From Methanobacteriaceae archaeon (GTDB lineage: Archaea; Methanobacteriota; Methanobacteria; Methanobacteriales; Methanobacteriaceae), in NCBI GenBank assembly GCA_030656015.1, contig JAUSNX010000001.1, positions 434,001 through 498,000 of the forward strand: a stretch of DNA of 64,000 bases. Direction: 5' to 3'. Positions 54,631 to 62,926 of this stretch are shown in pieces. Position numbers and translations under genes: made by a program. Each line of letters starts with the position of its first letter. The stretch's first letter is position 1. The notes beneath the pieces were generated by a model. That model was given only the letters and a program-made list of their open reading frames with translations. It ran no database searches and was not told where the DNA came from.

Positions 54631-55121
54631 AATAATGCCCTCCAAGAATTAAATAAAACTGATTTCATAATTTAGTTATAATTTTTTTAGTATAATTTCA
54701 GGAAATAAAAGATTATTTCCCCAGTAAATTCTTTTAATACTCTTAAACAATAGCATATAAACAGCTAGAATTTAAAAGTTTAATAATCTATTAGTTAAAT
54801 ACTCCCTTAAAAAATCTACGATTTATAAGGTAGTAAAACAAACGATTAAACAAATTCAATATGAGCCATATTGATTATAATACTATATAAATTATCTATC
54901 CTTAATTGGATTAATAAATCTAAAAAGTTAAATATTTTTCTGATTGAATTGTCAGATTCTATCATAAATGATTCCATCAATATTCATCCATAATAATTAA
55001 TGAGGATTTATAAATTAATATTTTCAAAAAAAAAAAAAATTATTCTAATCTCTAAAAAAGTCATTATAATTAAATTACAATTTACTACCATATATTTGCT
55101 ATTAAAATTAAAGGTGTTTTT
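54631..55121. other. Divergent intergenic region, EMC6-like and rqcH
   Basis: These 491 bases are AT-rich and must hold promoters for both flanking genes. A run of 13 A is at 55027-55039. No open frame or structured RNA was found. Confidence 0.45.
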
Positions 55122-57158
55122 ATGAAAAACATGTCCAACGTAGACATATTCGCTATTTGTCATGAATTAAACGATTTATTAAAAGATTCACGAGTTGATA
55201 AAGCTTATCAACCTACTAAAGATACGGTTGTTGTTAGATTTCATGTGACTGGACATGGGCGAGTAGATGTCGTTTTCCAAGCTGGAGTGCGTATGCATAA
55301 GTCACAGTATCCGCTTGAAAACCCCAAGTTACCACCATCTTTTCCTATGCTTCTTAGAAAATATTTAAAAGGTGCAACAGTTAGAGAAATCCGCCAATAC
55401 CGTTTTGATCGAGTAGTTGAAATATTAGTCTCCAAAGAAGAGGATTACACACTGGTAATTGAATTATTTGATAAGGGTAACATTATTTTATTAAATCAAG
55501 ACCGGCAGATTATTTTACCTCTTAAAAGGAAAATGTGGAGTGAAAGGAAAATAGGATCTAAAGAAGAGTACGAATATCCTCCCAGCAGGGGAATAAACCC
55601 CCTCAAATTTGAAAGGCAAGAACTGGAAGAGATCTTCTTAAAATCAGACAGCGACCTAGTAAGGACACTGGCCAGAAGTGGTTTAGGTGGTATTTATGCA
55701 CAGGAAATTGTGCTGAGATCAGGAATGGATAAAAATACCCTAACCTCGGATATTTCACCCGAAGAACTTCAAAAACTCTTTGATATTATTGAAGATGTCT
55801 TCCAACCATTGCTAGAAAATAAATTTTCTCCAAATATTGTTAGCAATGGAAAGGAAGACGTTTTACCTCTGGAATTGGAAATTTACAAGGATAAAAATAA
55901 ACAGCACTTTGAAACTTATAATGAAGCTGCAGATGAATATTTCAGTGAAAAAGTACGCTCAGACATAAAAGGAGTTCAAGAAAGTATTTGGGGAAAGGAA
56001 GTTAATAAATACGCTAAAAGATTAAAAATTCAAGAAGATACCTTAGAAAATTTTAAACAAACCATTATTGACTCTACCAAAAAAGGAGATCTGCTTTATG
56101 CTCACTACTCTGAGATAGAAGAAATTTTAAATGTTATTCATAAAGCTCGGGAGAAATATTCCTGGATGGAAATTTCAAAAACTTTTAAATCCGCACGCAA
56201 AAAGGGTTTAGAAGAAGTTAAGATGGTTGAATCTCTTGATAAACTGGGAAATCTTCTTTTAAATATTGAAGATGAAAGAATATTAATTGATAGTAAAAAC
56301 CCGATCCCAGATAATGCTGAAGTTTATTATGAAAAAGGAAAAAAAGCGAAACGAAAAATAAAAGGGGTTTTAATTGCTATTGAAAGAACTAAAAAAGAAT
56401 TAGATAGAGTAGAACAGAAAAAAGAAATAGCTTTGGAAAGAGTTTTGGTTCCTCAAAAACGAGTCAAAAAGGATCTAAAGTGGTTTGAAAAGTTAAGATG
56501 GTTCCTATCTTCTGATGGATTTTTAGTTATTGGTGGCAGAGATGCTAATACTAATGAAATAGCTGTAAAAAAGCATATGGAAAACAATGACATCTATATG
56601 CACACCGATATTCATGGGGCTCCATCCGTAATCATAAAGAATGAAGGCATTAAGCCCGAAGAATCTGAGGCCGATACATCAGAAATTACTAATATTTCAA
56701 GTGATGAATCATCTAAAATACCTGAAAGTACTATTCAAGAAGCGGCTATTTTTGCTGCATCATTTTCCAGTGCCTGGTCCAAAGGATTTAGTTCATATGA
56801 TGTTTATTGGGTGCATCCCGACCAAGTTTCAAAAACTCCCCAATCCGGAGAATTCGTATCTAAAGGTGCATTTATAATTAGAGGCAGTCGAAATTATGTT
56901 AGAGGTGCTACAGTAAGCATTGCTGTAGGTATTGTTGACTACTTAGGCCCCAGAATAATGGCCGGGCCAGTAGAATCTCTGAAAAAACATACGGATAATT
57001 ATGTAGTCATAAAACCAGGTTACACCAAAAAAGAAGCCATATCCCGGGAAATCTTAAAAAGAATAGATAAAGATAAAATTATGACCTTAGATGATATTGT
57101 AAGAGTTTTACCCTCTGGAAAATGTGATATTGTAAATAATAAAGGTAATAGGGGATAG
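55122..57158 (+). CDS. rqcH: Ribosome rescue protein RqcH (NEMF/Rqc2 homologue)
   Basis: A 678-residue protein with the NFACT-N domain at the N-terminus ([21 protein letters not shown]), helix-hairpin-helix and coiled-coil segments in the middle (about 280-460), and the NFACT-R domain with [14 protein letters not shown] and a C-terminal segment ending in [14 protein letters not shown]. The family binds stalled 50S subunits carrying peptidyl-tRNA and adds C-terminal tails in bacteria. A stretch rich in Glu, Ser and Thr (about 510-535) interrupts the R domain. The ATG follows AAAGGTGTTTTT. Confidence 0.93.
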   Translation: MKNMSNVDIFAICHELNDLLKDSRVDKAYQPTKDTVVVRFHVTGHGRVDVVFQAGVRMHKSQYPLENPKLPPSFPMLLRKYLKGATVREIRQYRFDRVVEILVSKEEDYTLVIELFDKGNIILLNQDRQIILPLKRKMWSERKIGSKEEYEYPPSRGINPLKFERQELEEIFLKSDSDLVRTLARSGLGGIYAQEIVLRSGMDKNTLTSDISPEELQKLFDIIEDVFQPLLENKFSPNIVSNGKEDVLPLELEIYKDKNKQHFETYNEAADEYFSEKVRSDIKGVQESIWGKEVNKYAKRLKIQEDTLENFKQTIIDSTKKGDLLYAHYSEIEEILNVIHKAREKYSWMEISKTFKSARKKGLEEVKMVESLDKLGNLLLNIEDERILIDSKNPIPDNAEVYYEKGKKAKRKIKGVLIAIERTKKELDRVEQKKEIALERVLVPQKRVKKDLKWFEKLRWFLSSDGFLVIGGRDANTNEIAVKKHMENNDIYMHTDIHGAPSVIIKNEGIKPEESEADTSEITNISSDESSKIPESTIQEAAIFAASFSSAWSKGFSSYDVYWVHPDQVSKTPQSGEFVSKGAFIIRGSRNYVRGATVSIAVGIVDYLGPRIMAGPVESLKKHTDNYVVIKPGYTKKEAISREILKRIDKDKIMTLDDIVRVLPSGKCDIVNNKGNRG

Positions 57159-57297
57159 AATATTTGATTATTTTAAAAATATTCGTATCTATTCAAAAAC
57201 CTAAATTAAAAATAAGTAGCAGAAAATTAGTATCACATATCAAAAAGAATTCAGAAGTATAGAAATAAATATAAAAATAAAAGATTTATATCTCTTT

Positions 57298-57612
57298 TTA
57301 CATCTCTTTTGTTTTCTGTTCCTTTATTTTCTTTTTTAATAGGAAATTAAGATCTATAACATATTTTCCTTCTTCATCAGAAACTATAATGGAATCATCT
57401 TCTAAAAGCGGAGTTAAGTTTACTTCATAAATACCATGCTGTTTAACCATTATGGTTTCAATGGATTCACCTTTTACTGCCTCTGGTTTTTCTACTTCTT
57501 TTTCTTTACCCTCGCTTTTGAACTTGAAATAAGTACTACCACATTTAGGGCAACCCTTTAGAATTTCTTCAGATGATTTTACTATAGCTCCACACTTAAT
57601 GCACTGATGCAC
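57298..57612 (-). CDS. Zn-ribbon protein
   Basis: A 104-residue protein with an N-terminal zinc ribbon (CIKCG and CPKCG) followed by a charged linker and a C-terminal domain with [21 protein letters not shown] recognise it as the archaeal Zn-ribbon protein found beside DUF2073 and an Era-like GTPase. The start is a GTG at 57612 four bases after GGTGAT, which overlaps the end of the DUF2073 gene by 17 bases. Confidence 0.85.
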   Translation of the reverse strand: MHQCIKCGAIVKSSEEILKGCPKCGSTYFKFKSEGKEKEVEKPEAVKGESIETIMVKQHGIYEVNLTPLLEDDSIIVSDEEGKYVIDLNFLLKKKIKEQKTKEM

Positions 57613-57949
57613 CAGAATCACCAAGTTCTGCTATCATGGAAAGGAAATTAGATTTTTTCTTGACAGATCTCATTACATTTGCTGGGCCAATTATAGTCAG
57701 ACCTATGGTTTTCTTCTTTGAAAAACCAAAAAAGGATTTTTCGTTCCTTTCTAAGGTGTGAATATCAATTCCAACAAAATTTTCAATGTCAATCTCTCTC
57801 ATTGTAGTTTCAATAAGTTCTGCTTCTTCAGAAGGAGTAAGTCCTCCTTCTATAACTAATATCTCTCCAGATTTAACCCTATTTATTATCATGGAAATTT
57901 TTTCCATACTGGTGCTTCCCTCCAGAGCATCAGATGATAAAAATTCCAT
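57596..57949 (-). CDS. DUF2073 family protein
   Basis: A 117-residue protein of the DUF2073 family, function unknown. The middle contains [19 protein letters not shown] and a hydrophobic strand [20 protein letters not shown]. The ATG at 57949 is behind GGAAGGATTAAA; a longer start at 57964 overlaps that site. It lies between the GTPase and the Zn-ribbon gene, overlapping the latter, so the three form an operon. Confidence 0.85.
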   Translation of the reverse strand: MEFLSSDALEGSTSMEKISMIINRVKSGEILVIEGGLTPSEEAELIETTMREIDIENFVGIDIHTLERNEKSFFGFSKKKTIGLTIIGPANVMRSVKKKSNFLSMIAELGDSGASVH

Positions 57950-58021
57950 TTTTAATCCTTCCATTTTAAAACCCCACTAATTCTTTATTGAAATTCAATT
58001 AGCCGTTTATAATCGAAATAA

Positions 58022-58642
58022 TCATTTAAATTTTCTTATCATTGCCATATATAACTCACCAGTATTCTCTCCCTGCAATGCTGAAATAGGAACTACAGTA
58101 TGCTGTGGGAATACTGAAATTATTCTATCTGGCGATGATTCAGGAAGATCTGTTTTATTGGCAACTATTACAAATGGTATCTTTCTAGCCTCTAAATTTC
58201 CAATAATAGTGATATTAGCCTGAGTCAGAGGATCCTTAGTAGCATCCATAACCAGTAAAACTCCAGTGACATCATCAAGCCATTTAATAGCCTCGATTAT
58301 GCCTTTTGTAGCTTCTTTTGCCCTTTCTTTTGCTTCAACCTCGTTAAGACCAAATTCAAGGAAATTCTTGTAATCTACTTTGGTGGCGATTCCAGGAGTA
58401 TCAATAATATCAAAGTCCAGTTCATAGCCATCCTGCTTTATAGAAACCTTTTCCTGTTTGTAAACAGTTCGGGTTTCGTGAGGAATGTTAGATATCAAAC
58501 CTAATGGCTTGCCCAACCAATCTTCAGACATGGTATTGGCCAAAGTTGTTTTTCCAGAATTTGGATGGCCGTAAAGACCTATTTTAAGCTTTTGATTCCT
58601 TCTGAATAGCTTAGAAAAAAATTTCGTAAAAAAATTCACCAT
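58022..58642 (-). CDS. Era-like GTP-binding protein
   Basis: A 206-residue TRAFAC-class GTPase: G1 GHPNSGKTT at 25-33, G3 DTPGI, and G4 NKTD with the closing SALQG. A basic N-terminal segment precedes the G domain; there is no KH domain, unlike bacterial Era. Its conserved partners DUF2073 and the Zn-ribbon protein follow. The role, perhaps in ribosome assembly or another RNA-linked process, is not established. Confidence 0.9.
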   Translation of the reverse strand: MVNFFTKFFSKLFRRNQKLKIGLYGHPNSGKTTLANTMSEDWLGKPLGLISNIPHETRTVYKQEKVSIKQDGYELDFDIIDTPGIATKVDYKNFLEFGLNEVEAKERAKEATKGIIEAIKWLDDVTGVLLVMDATKDPLTQANITIIGNLEARKIPFVIVANKTDLPESSPDRIISVFPQHTVVPISALQGENTGELYMAMIRKFK

Positions 58643-58784
58643 TTTATCACTCTTTTAAATCATTATTAAGATATTAGATAATATTTAATATTTTAAATAA
58701 TCTTTATTATAGTTAATTAAATAATATAATTATTAAATTGATTAGTTTTAGGCATTAATAACTATTAATATGGATTAAATTTTA

Positions 58785-59483
58785 TCATTCGGTGTAGATA
58801 TCACCGGGATTTAGAATAATTACCTCGACATTAGGAATTTTATTTTTAACTAAATCCATAAAGTCTTCAGGATCTTGTTCTATTACCGGAAATGTGTTGT
58901 AGTGCATGGGAATAACTATTTTAGGAGAAATCCATTTCACCGCAGTTGAAGCATCTTTTAGGCCCATAGTATATCGATCCCCAATCGGGATTAAAGCCAC
59001 ATCTGGTTTGTAAAAATCACCTACAACCAATTTTAAATCACCGAATAAAGAAGTATCACCTGCATGATAGATTTTACGGCCATTTTCCAGCTCAAAAATA
59101 AATCCACAAGCCTTTCCCCCTGGCGTAATTTCTTCCATAAAATCAATATCTGCCGAATGTATGGCATCAACCATGGTAATTTTAATATTATGGAAATGAG
59201 AAGAACCACCAATGTTCATGCCCTGAGTTTCAAAGCCTTGTCTGGAAAAGAAAATAGATATTTCATGATTGGCAATTACTAAAGCACCAGTACGATTCGC
59301 AATTTCCAGAGCATCTCCAAAGTGATCTGCATGGCCATGAGTAATGCAAATTAAGTCCGCTTCTATCTCTTCCACAGGTACACTACAAGAAGGATTATTG
59401 CTAATAAAAGGATCTATTAAAATTTTTAAATTTTCTTCAGTGATTAACTCGAATGCAGAATGCCCCATCCATCTTAGATCCAT
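58785..59483 (-). CDS. UPF0173 metal-dependent hydrolase
   Basis: A 232-residue metallo-beta-lactamase-fold protein. Metal ligands are in [20 protein letters not shown] and the C-terminal [10 protein letters not shown]. This is the UlaG-like UPF0173 group; the substrate is unknown. It lies two bases after the stop of the following upstream gene and probably shares its transcript. Confidence 0.92.
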   Translation of the reverse strand: MDLRWMGHSAFELITEENLKILIDPFISNNPSCSVPVEEIEADLICITHGHADHFGDALEIANRTGALVIANHEISIFFSRQGFETQGMNIGGSSHFHNIKITMVDAIHSADIDFMEEITPGGKACGFIFELENGRKIYHAGDTSLFGDLKLVVGDFYKPDVALIPIGDRYTMGLKDASTAVKWISPKIVIPMHYNTFPVIEQDPEDFMDLVKNKIPNVEVIILNPGDIYTE

Positions 59484-59485
59484 TA

Positions 59486-60787
59486 TTAATTCCCCAGCAC
59501 GATATCTTTGGATAAACTCCAGGCTTCTTCAAACAACTTCTCAATCTCAAGAATAGATTTCTCGTCTTTGTAAATAACTCCAACTTCAAAACTGTCATAT
59601 ATAGGATCCGTGGAAATAATTAAACCATGTTTATCATCTGAAACAACCGCTACGGTGTGTATATGAGGCATTGTTCTAATTTGAACATTATTATCTAAAA
59701 GCACTTTAATCAGTTCTACAGAAGCATCATCATCAAGTCCTGCCTCTTGAATAATCATTCTACTTTTAGTATCCATGAATTTTTTAAGAATACCCACATC
59801 TATATTTCTTATCCAAGGATACATCATAATTACTTTAGTATCTGCTTGTAATATAGTATCCTTCATTGCTTCCTGAACATCTGAAGCATCAAAAGACCAG
59901 ATTATACTGGGTTCCTTTGATTCTGATCTTATTTGATTAATTGCACCCCTAAATGAATCTAATCTCTCTTCTATAAGATCTTCTACATCATCTACATTCT
60001 CAATATATTCCTGCTTCAGCTTATTTAAACGGTCCTTAACATAATGTTTATCATCTTTGTCAGCCGTTACAAATGGTTTTGCTGGCGTTACATGTTTAGA
60101 TTTTGGTTTAACAGGCTTTTGCTTTGAGGGTTTAATTGTTTTTGTCAAATTAGATTCCGAAGGTTGAACCATATTATCCTTAGATTTAGTGCCATTTGAC
60201 TTTTTAGATGGTTTCATTGGTGCCTTTGGTGGCCTATTCATAGGATTTCCCCTTGGTTCAGTTGATGGAATTTTAGAAATAGCCTCTGAACTAGTTTCTT
60301 TACTAGTTTCTTTTAACTTATTAGAATCCTTTTTTCCTTTTTTAGGCAATTTTAAAAACTTTCTTGGTTTTCTTGCAGGTTTTATAGGATGATCTACTTT
60401 TGTTTTTTTAACATTAGTATCTTCAGGGGATTTAGAAACTTTTGGCTTTGAAGTTTCAGTAGCAGCTACTGCTTTTTTAGGGGTTATTTTAGGTGCAATC
60501 TTTGCAGGTTTAACTGGTTTTTTATCAGGCCTAACATTTTCAAAACTTCTCTTAGTCATAGTACTTTTAACTTCAGATGTTTCATCAGCCACTGGGACTG
60601 ATCTTTTTAAAGAACTCAAGTCAATTTTGCCTGCGAAGAGTATAACTGCCATTAAACCTAAAACAAAACTAATAAGACCTGCTAAAAACGAAAGAATGTT
60701 TGGTGGTGTCTGGAAACCGAAATACATCCCAATGAGTCCCAAAAATAAAAAAACCACTCCTGCCAAAGTTATCAGCAAATAAATCAT
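59486..60787 (-). CDS. Membrane-anchored protein with basic linker and TrmB-C-like domain
   Basis: A 433-residue protein in three parts: two transmembrane helices at about 1-54, a Lys/Pro/Ser/Thr-rich low-complexity linker at about 65-250, and a C-terminal domain (about 265-430) with [27 protein letters not shown], then alternating strands ending in [18 protein letters not shown]. The last part resembles the phospholipase-D-like sensor half of TrmB-type regulators, but the resemblance is weak and no HKD motif is present. The linker is long enough to reach DNA or RNA from the membrane. Function unknown. Confidence 0.8.
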   Translation of the reverse strand: MIYLLITLAGVVFLFLGLIGMYFGFQTPPNILSFLAGLISFVLGLMAVILFAGKIDLSSLKRSVPVADETSEVKSTMTKRSFENVRPDKKPVKPAKIAPKITPKKAVAATETSKPKVSKSPEDTNVKKTKVDHPIKPARKPRKFLKLPKKGKKDSNKLKETSKETSSEAISKIPSTEPRGNPMNRPPKAPMKPSKKSNGTKSKDNMVQPSESNLTKTIKPSKQKPVKPKSKHVTPAKPFVTADKDDKHYVKDRLNKLKQEYIENVDDVEDLIEERLDSFRGAINQIRSESKEPSIIWSFDASDVQEAMKDTILQADTKVIMMYPWIRNIDVGILKKFMDTKSRMIIQEAGLDDDASVELIKVLLDNNVQIRTMPHIHTVAVVSDDKHGLIISTDPIYDSFEVGVIYKDEKSILEIEKLFEEAWSLSKDIVLGN

Positions 60788-61152
60788 CTGATGCCTCCTA
60801 ATTTCATATTATCCCTGTTGTTAAGTTAATATAATAATTATAAATTAAATTAGTTTACTTCAGTCAAACTCTCAACTTAATTAATAGTCATCTCAACATT
60901 TAAATGCGAATTAATTAAGCTATTTATTAACTTTTTATATATTGAATTAATTAATATAATAAATATAATTATTCTAAATAATAAACTATACTGTTATAGA
61001 TACAGTATTTTATCAATTATAGTACCAATATAAAGTAATGAAACTTCATTTTTCAAATATATTCATATTTTTTTGATAAATGAGATTTTGAAATATGGAC
61101 AACATTACCAACTATTCTAAGAAACTTAGGTTATATTAAGAAGCATATCTAA
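60788..61152. other. Intergenic, AT-rich, with a short inverted repeat
   Basis: These 365 bases separate two minus-strand genes. ATACTGT (60988-60994) and ACAGTAT (61002-61008) form a 7-base inverted repeat with a 7-base spacer, roughly 200 bases before the downstream start. Otherwise nothing is recognised. Confidence 0.45.
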
Positions 61153-61704
61153 CTATTTAATTCCGAAAATAGCGATTAATTGTCTTAAAGTCTCAGTAGA
61201 ATCTTTTTCATCACTTAAAGCAAGTGCAAATTTTTGAGTCATAACTCTTTTCTGATTATCATCTTGAATGTTTATATAGTGCATAATTTTATTAAATGTA
61301 GCATCAGAATCCCCATCAAGATTAATATCTTCTAAATAACTTATTTTATTCTTAAATATGATTTTTAATCTATGTATTGCATTTCTCACATTTTCAATGT
61401 CTTCAGACTCTAATTTACTAATTAAAATACCGATTTCAAAAGAATCGTTTTTAAAACGGGTAAAAATAATACCATCTGCTTTCATAGATTGAACCCTATT
61501 CAAACCATCATAAATTTTAAGATCATAACCAACCACACCCACTTTATTTTGTCTTAATAAATAAATTAAAGATTCATTAAGGGTTTTGTCAGATATGGAT
61601 AATCCCGATTCTTTTCTAATGCTATTTAAAAGGTCTATTCTTGAAAGATCCCCATTTTTTAATGCCTGAAGAATTAGTTTTTGAACTTCATATTTTTTAG
61701 GCAT
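61153..61704 (-). CDS. Winged-helix-like protein of unknown function
   Basis: A 183-residue soluble protein that I do not recognise. Residues 1-60 (KYEVQKLILQALKNGDLSR, then a helix and LIYLLRQNKVGVVG) have the helix pattern and wing-like turn of a winged-helix domain; the remainder is helical with an acidic LEDINLDGDSD turn. It is divergent from the pilin cassette, whose start is 185 bases away, so it could regulate it. Both statements are inference. Confidence 0.7.
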   Translation of the reverse strand: MPKKYEVQKLILQALKNGDLSRIDLLNSIRKESGLSISDKTLNESLIYLLRQNKVGVVGYDLKIYDGLNRVQSMKADGIIFTRFKNDSFEIGILISKLESEDIENVRNAIHRLKIIFKNKISYLEDINLDGDSDATFNKIMHYINIQDDNQKRVMTQKFALALSDEKDSTETLRQLIAIFGIK

Positions 61705-61832
61705 GATATTATATTTTATGATTCATTATGATAATACTTTGTGATAATCTGCACAACATTTTAAAAAAAGGTAAAGTATAAGTGAGGACATAATAATTAT
61801 AGATTTAGGTCTTAAAAAATCTGAATATCTAA

Positions 61833-61845
61833 ATATTTATATACC
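61833..61845 (+). promoter_or_regulatory. TATA box of the pilin cassette
   Basis: ATATTTATATACC contains a good TATA box about 50 bases before the ATG at 61889; a start near 61866 would give a leader of about 23 bases that includes the GGAGGTG binding site. Confidence 0.6.
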
Positions 61846-61888
61846 AGATTTGATAAGATATTATAATATATAACTGGAGGTGTACCAT

Positions 61889-62077
61889 ATGAATTTTTTA
61901 AAAGATGAAGCAGGACAAGGTGCCGCAGAATACATATTATTATTCGGTGGAGTAATCGTAATCGCAATCGCAGCACTAGTAATATACAGAGCTTACTTCG
62001 GAGAAACATCCGGTCTAGACGCTGCAACAGATGTAAACGAAGTCAGATCCGGCGTGAACACAACAACCAACGGATAA
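61889..62077 (+). CDS. Class III signal peptide pilin, copy A1
   Basis: A 62-residue pilin subunit. MNFLKDEAG precedes the cleavage point and the mature part begins QGAAEYILL, with Gln at +1 and Glu at +5 as in archaeal class III (EppA-processed) pilins; a 20-residue hydrophobic helix follows. The short surface part carries the N-glycosylation sequon NTT. The ATG at 61889 has GGAGGTG ten bases ahead; the GTG at 61880 is part of that site. Codons are unusually rich in C-ending forms for this genome, consistent with high expression. Tandem stop codons end the gene. Confidence 0.9.
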   Translation: MNFLKDEAGQGAAEYILLFGGVIVIAIAALVIYRAYFGETSGLDAATDVNEVRSGVNTTTNG

Positions 62078-62101
62078 TAAGATTAGTTTATTGGAGTTTA
62101 A

Positions 62102-62275
62102 ATGTTAATTGATGAAAAAGCGCAAATCAGTGCAGAAATGATTTTACTCATTGGAGCAATACTAGTTATTGTACTAATAGTTGGTGGCTATGTTTTTGAT
62201 ATTTCTTCATCCATTGCCGGCAATATAAGTAGCGTGGTTGATAACGCTAGAGATTCAACAATTAACAAATTATAA
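62102..62275 (+). CDS. Class III signal peptide pilin, B1
   Basis: A 57-residue protein: MLIDEKA, then [13 protein letters not shown] with Gln at +1 and Glu at +5, a hydrophobic helix to about residue 30, and a short polar end containing the sequon NIS. It is a second, different small pilin 24 bases after A1, with GGAG and a five-base spacer to its ATG. Start, frame and stop are clear. Confidence 0.85.
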   Translation: MLIDEKAQISAEMILLIGAILVIVLIVGGYVFDISSSIAGNISSVVDNARDSTINKL

Positions 62276-62281
62276 CTTCCA

Positions 62282-62296
62282 ATATTTTTTTTTATT
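62282..62296 (+). terminator. T-run after the first pilin pair
   Basis: A run of nine T directly follows the B1 stop codon. A shorter T-run follows the decayed copy at about 62709. Confidence 0.5.
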
Positions 62297-62327
62297 TTAA
62301 ATTAATAACATTTTTAGGAGGATTTCT

Positions 62328-62516
62328 ATGTCTTTTTTAAAAGATGAAGCAGGACAAGGTGCCGCAGAATACATATTATTATTCGGTGGAGTAATCGTAA
62401 TCGCAATCGCAGCACTAGTCATATACAGAGCTTACTTTTCAGAAACTTCTGGTTTAGACGCCGGAAAAGATGTAAACGAAGTCAGATCCGGCGTGAACAC
62501 GACAACCAACGGATAA
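62328..62516 (+). CDS. Class III signal peptide pilin, copy A2
   Basis: A 62-residue near-copy of A1, differing at four residues (2, 38, 46 and 47). The signal, hydrophobic helix and NTT sequon are unchanged. It lies exactly 439 bases after A1 and has its own binding site AGGAGG. The DNA identity with A1 extends through the stop codons into the intergenic DNA and the first codons of the next gene. Confidence 0.9.
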   Translation: MSFLKDEAGQGAAEYILLFGGVIVIAIAALVIYRAYFSETSGLDAGKDVNEVRSGVNTTTNG

Positions 62517-62540
62517 TAAGATTAGTTTATTGGAGTTTAA

Positions 62541-62701
62541 ATGTTAATTGATGAAAAAACTAAGCAACACGAAATGATTAGTTCAAAGCTATTCTTATTA
62601 ATTAGTAGTTGTTGTTTATGTTTTTGATATTCCCAGACTATAGCAGATGGCATAAGAATCGTAATTGATTAGCTAGAGACCCAACAATTAATAAATTATA
62701 A
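62541..62701 (+). pseudogene. Decayed copy of pilin gene B (B2)
   Basis: It lies 439 bases after B1 and begins with the same binding site, ATG and first six codons, but it has lost 13 bases overall, its frame shifts, the Gln+1/Glu+5 signal is destroyed and a TGA ends it after 28 codons. The last 15 or so bases, CAATTAATAAATTATAA, again resemble B1. It is a broken gene, not a coding one. Confidence 0.85.
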
Positions 62702-62926
62702 TTAAAATATTTTTTTAAAAATAGATTTTTATTTTAGTTAAGACAAAATTTATGCATTTAAATCGCAAAATGTATCCTTAAAAAATCCATATTAAAATAA
62801 AATGGATGCTGCTTCTTTAGATTAATTTTTAACACACTTGAAAAAGGATTAAGTAATTTAATATATTTATTCAGAAATTAATTAGTAATAATTTAATTAG
62901 TAGTTTACTATAAAATTTATATTTAA
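62702..62926. other. Intergenic after the pilin cassette
   Basis: These 225 AT-rich bases lie between the decayed pilin copy and the convergent oligosaccharyltransferase-like gene. A T-run near 62709 probably serves as terminator; nothing else is recognised. Confidence 0.5.

Noticed and set aside
60988-61008. ATACTGT/ACAGTAT inverted repeat as an operator
   Set aside because: It lies about 200 bases from the next start codon, and a 7-base pair is easily found by chance in AT-rich DNA.
61812-62027. A 71-codon minus-strand frame opposite pilin A1
   Set aside because: It is the reverse reading of A1, with an Arg/Leu-rich sequence and no binding site.
62102-62275. Treating the 57-codon B1 frame as noise because of its size
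   Set aside because: It was kept as a gene: it has a proper binding site, an ATG, the Gln+1/Glu+5 signal and a hydrophobic helix.
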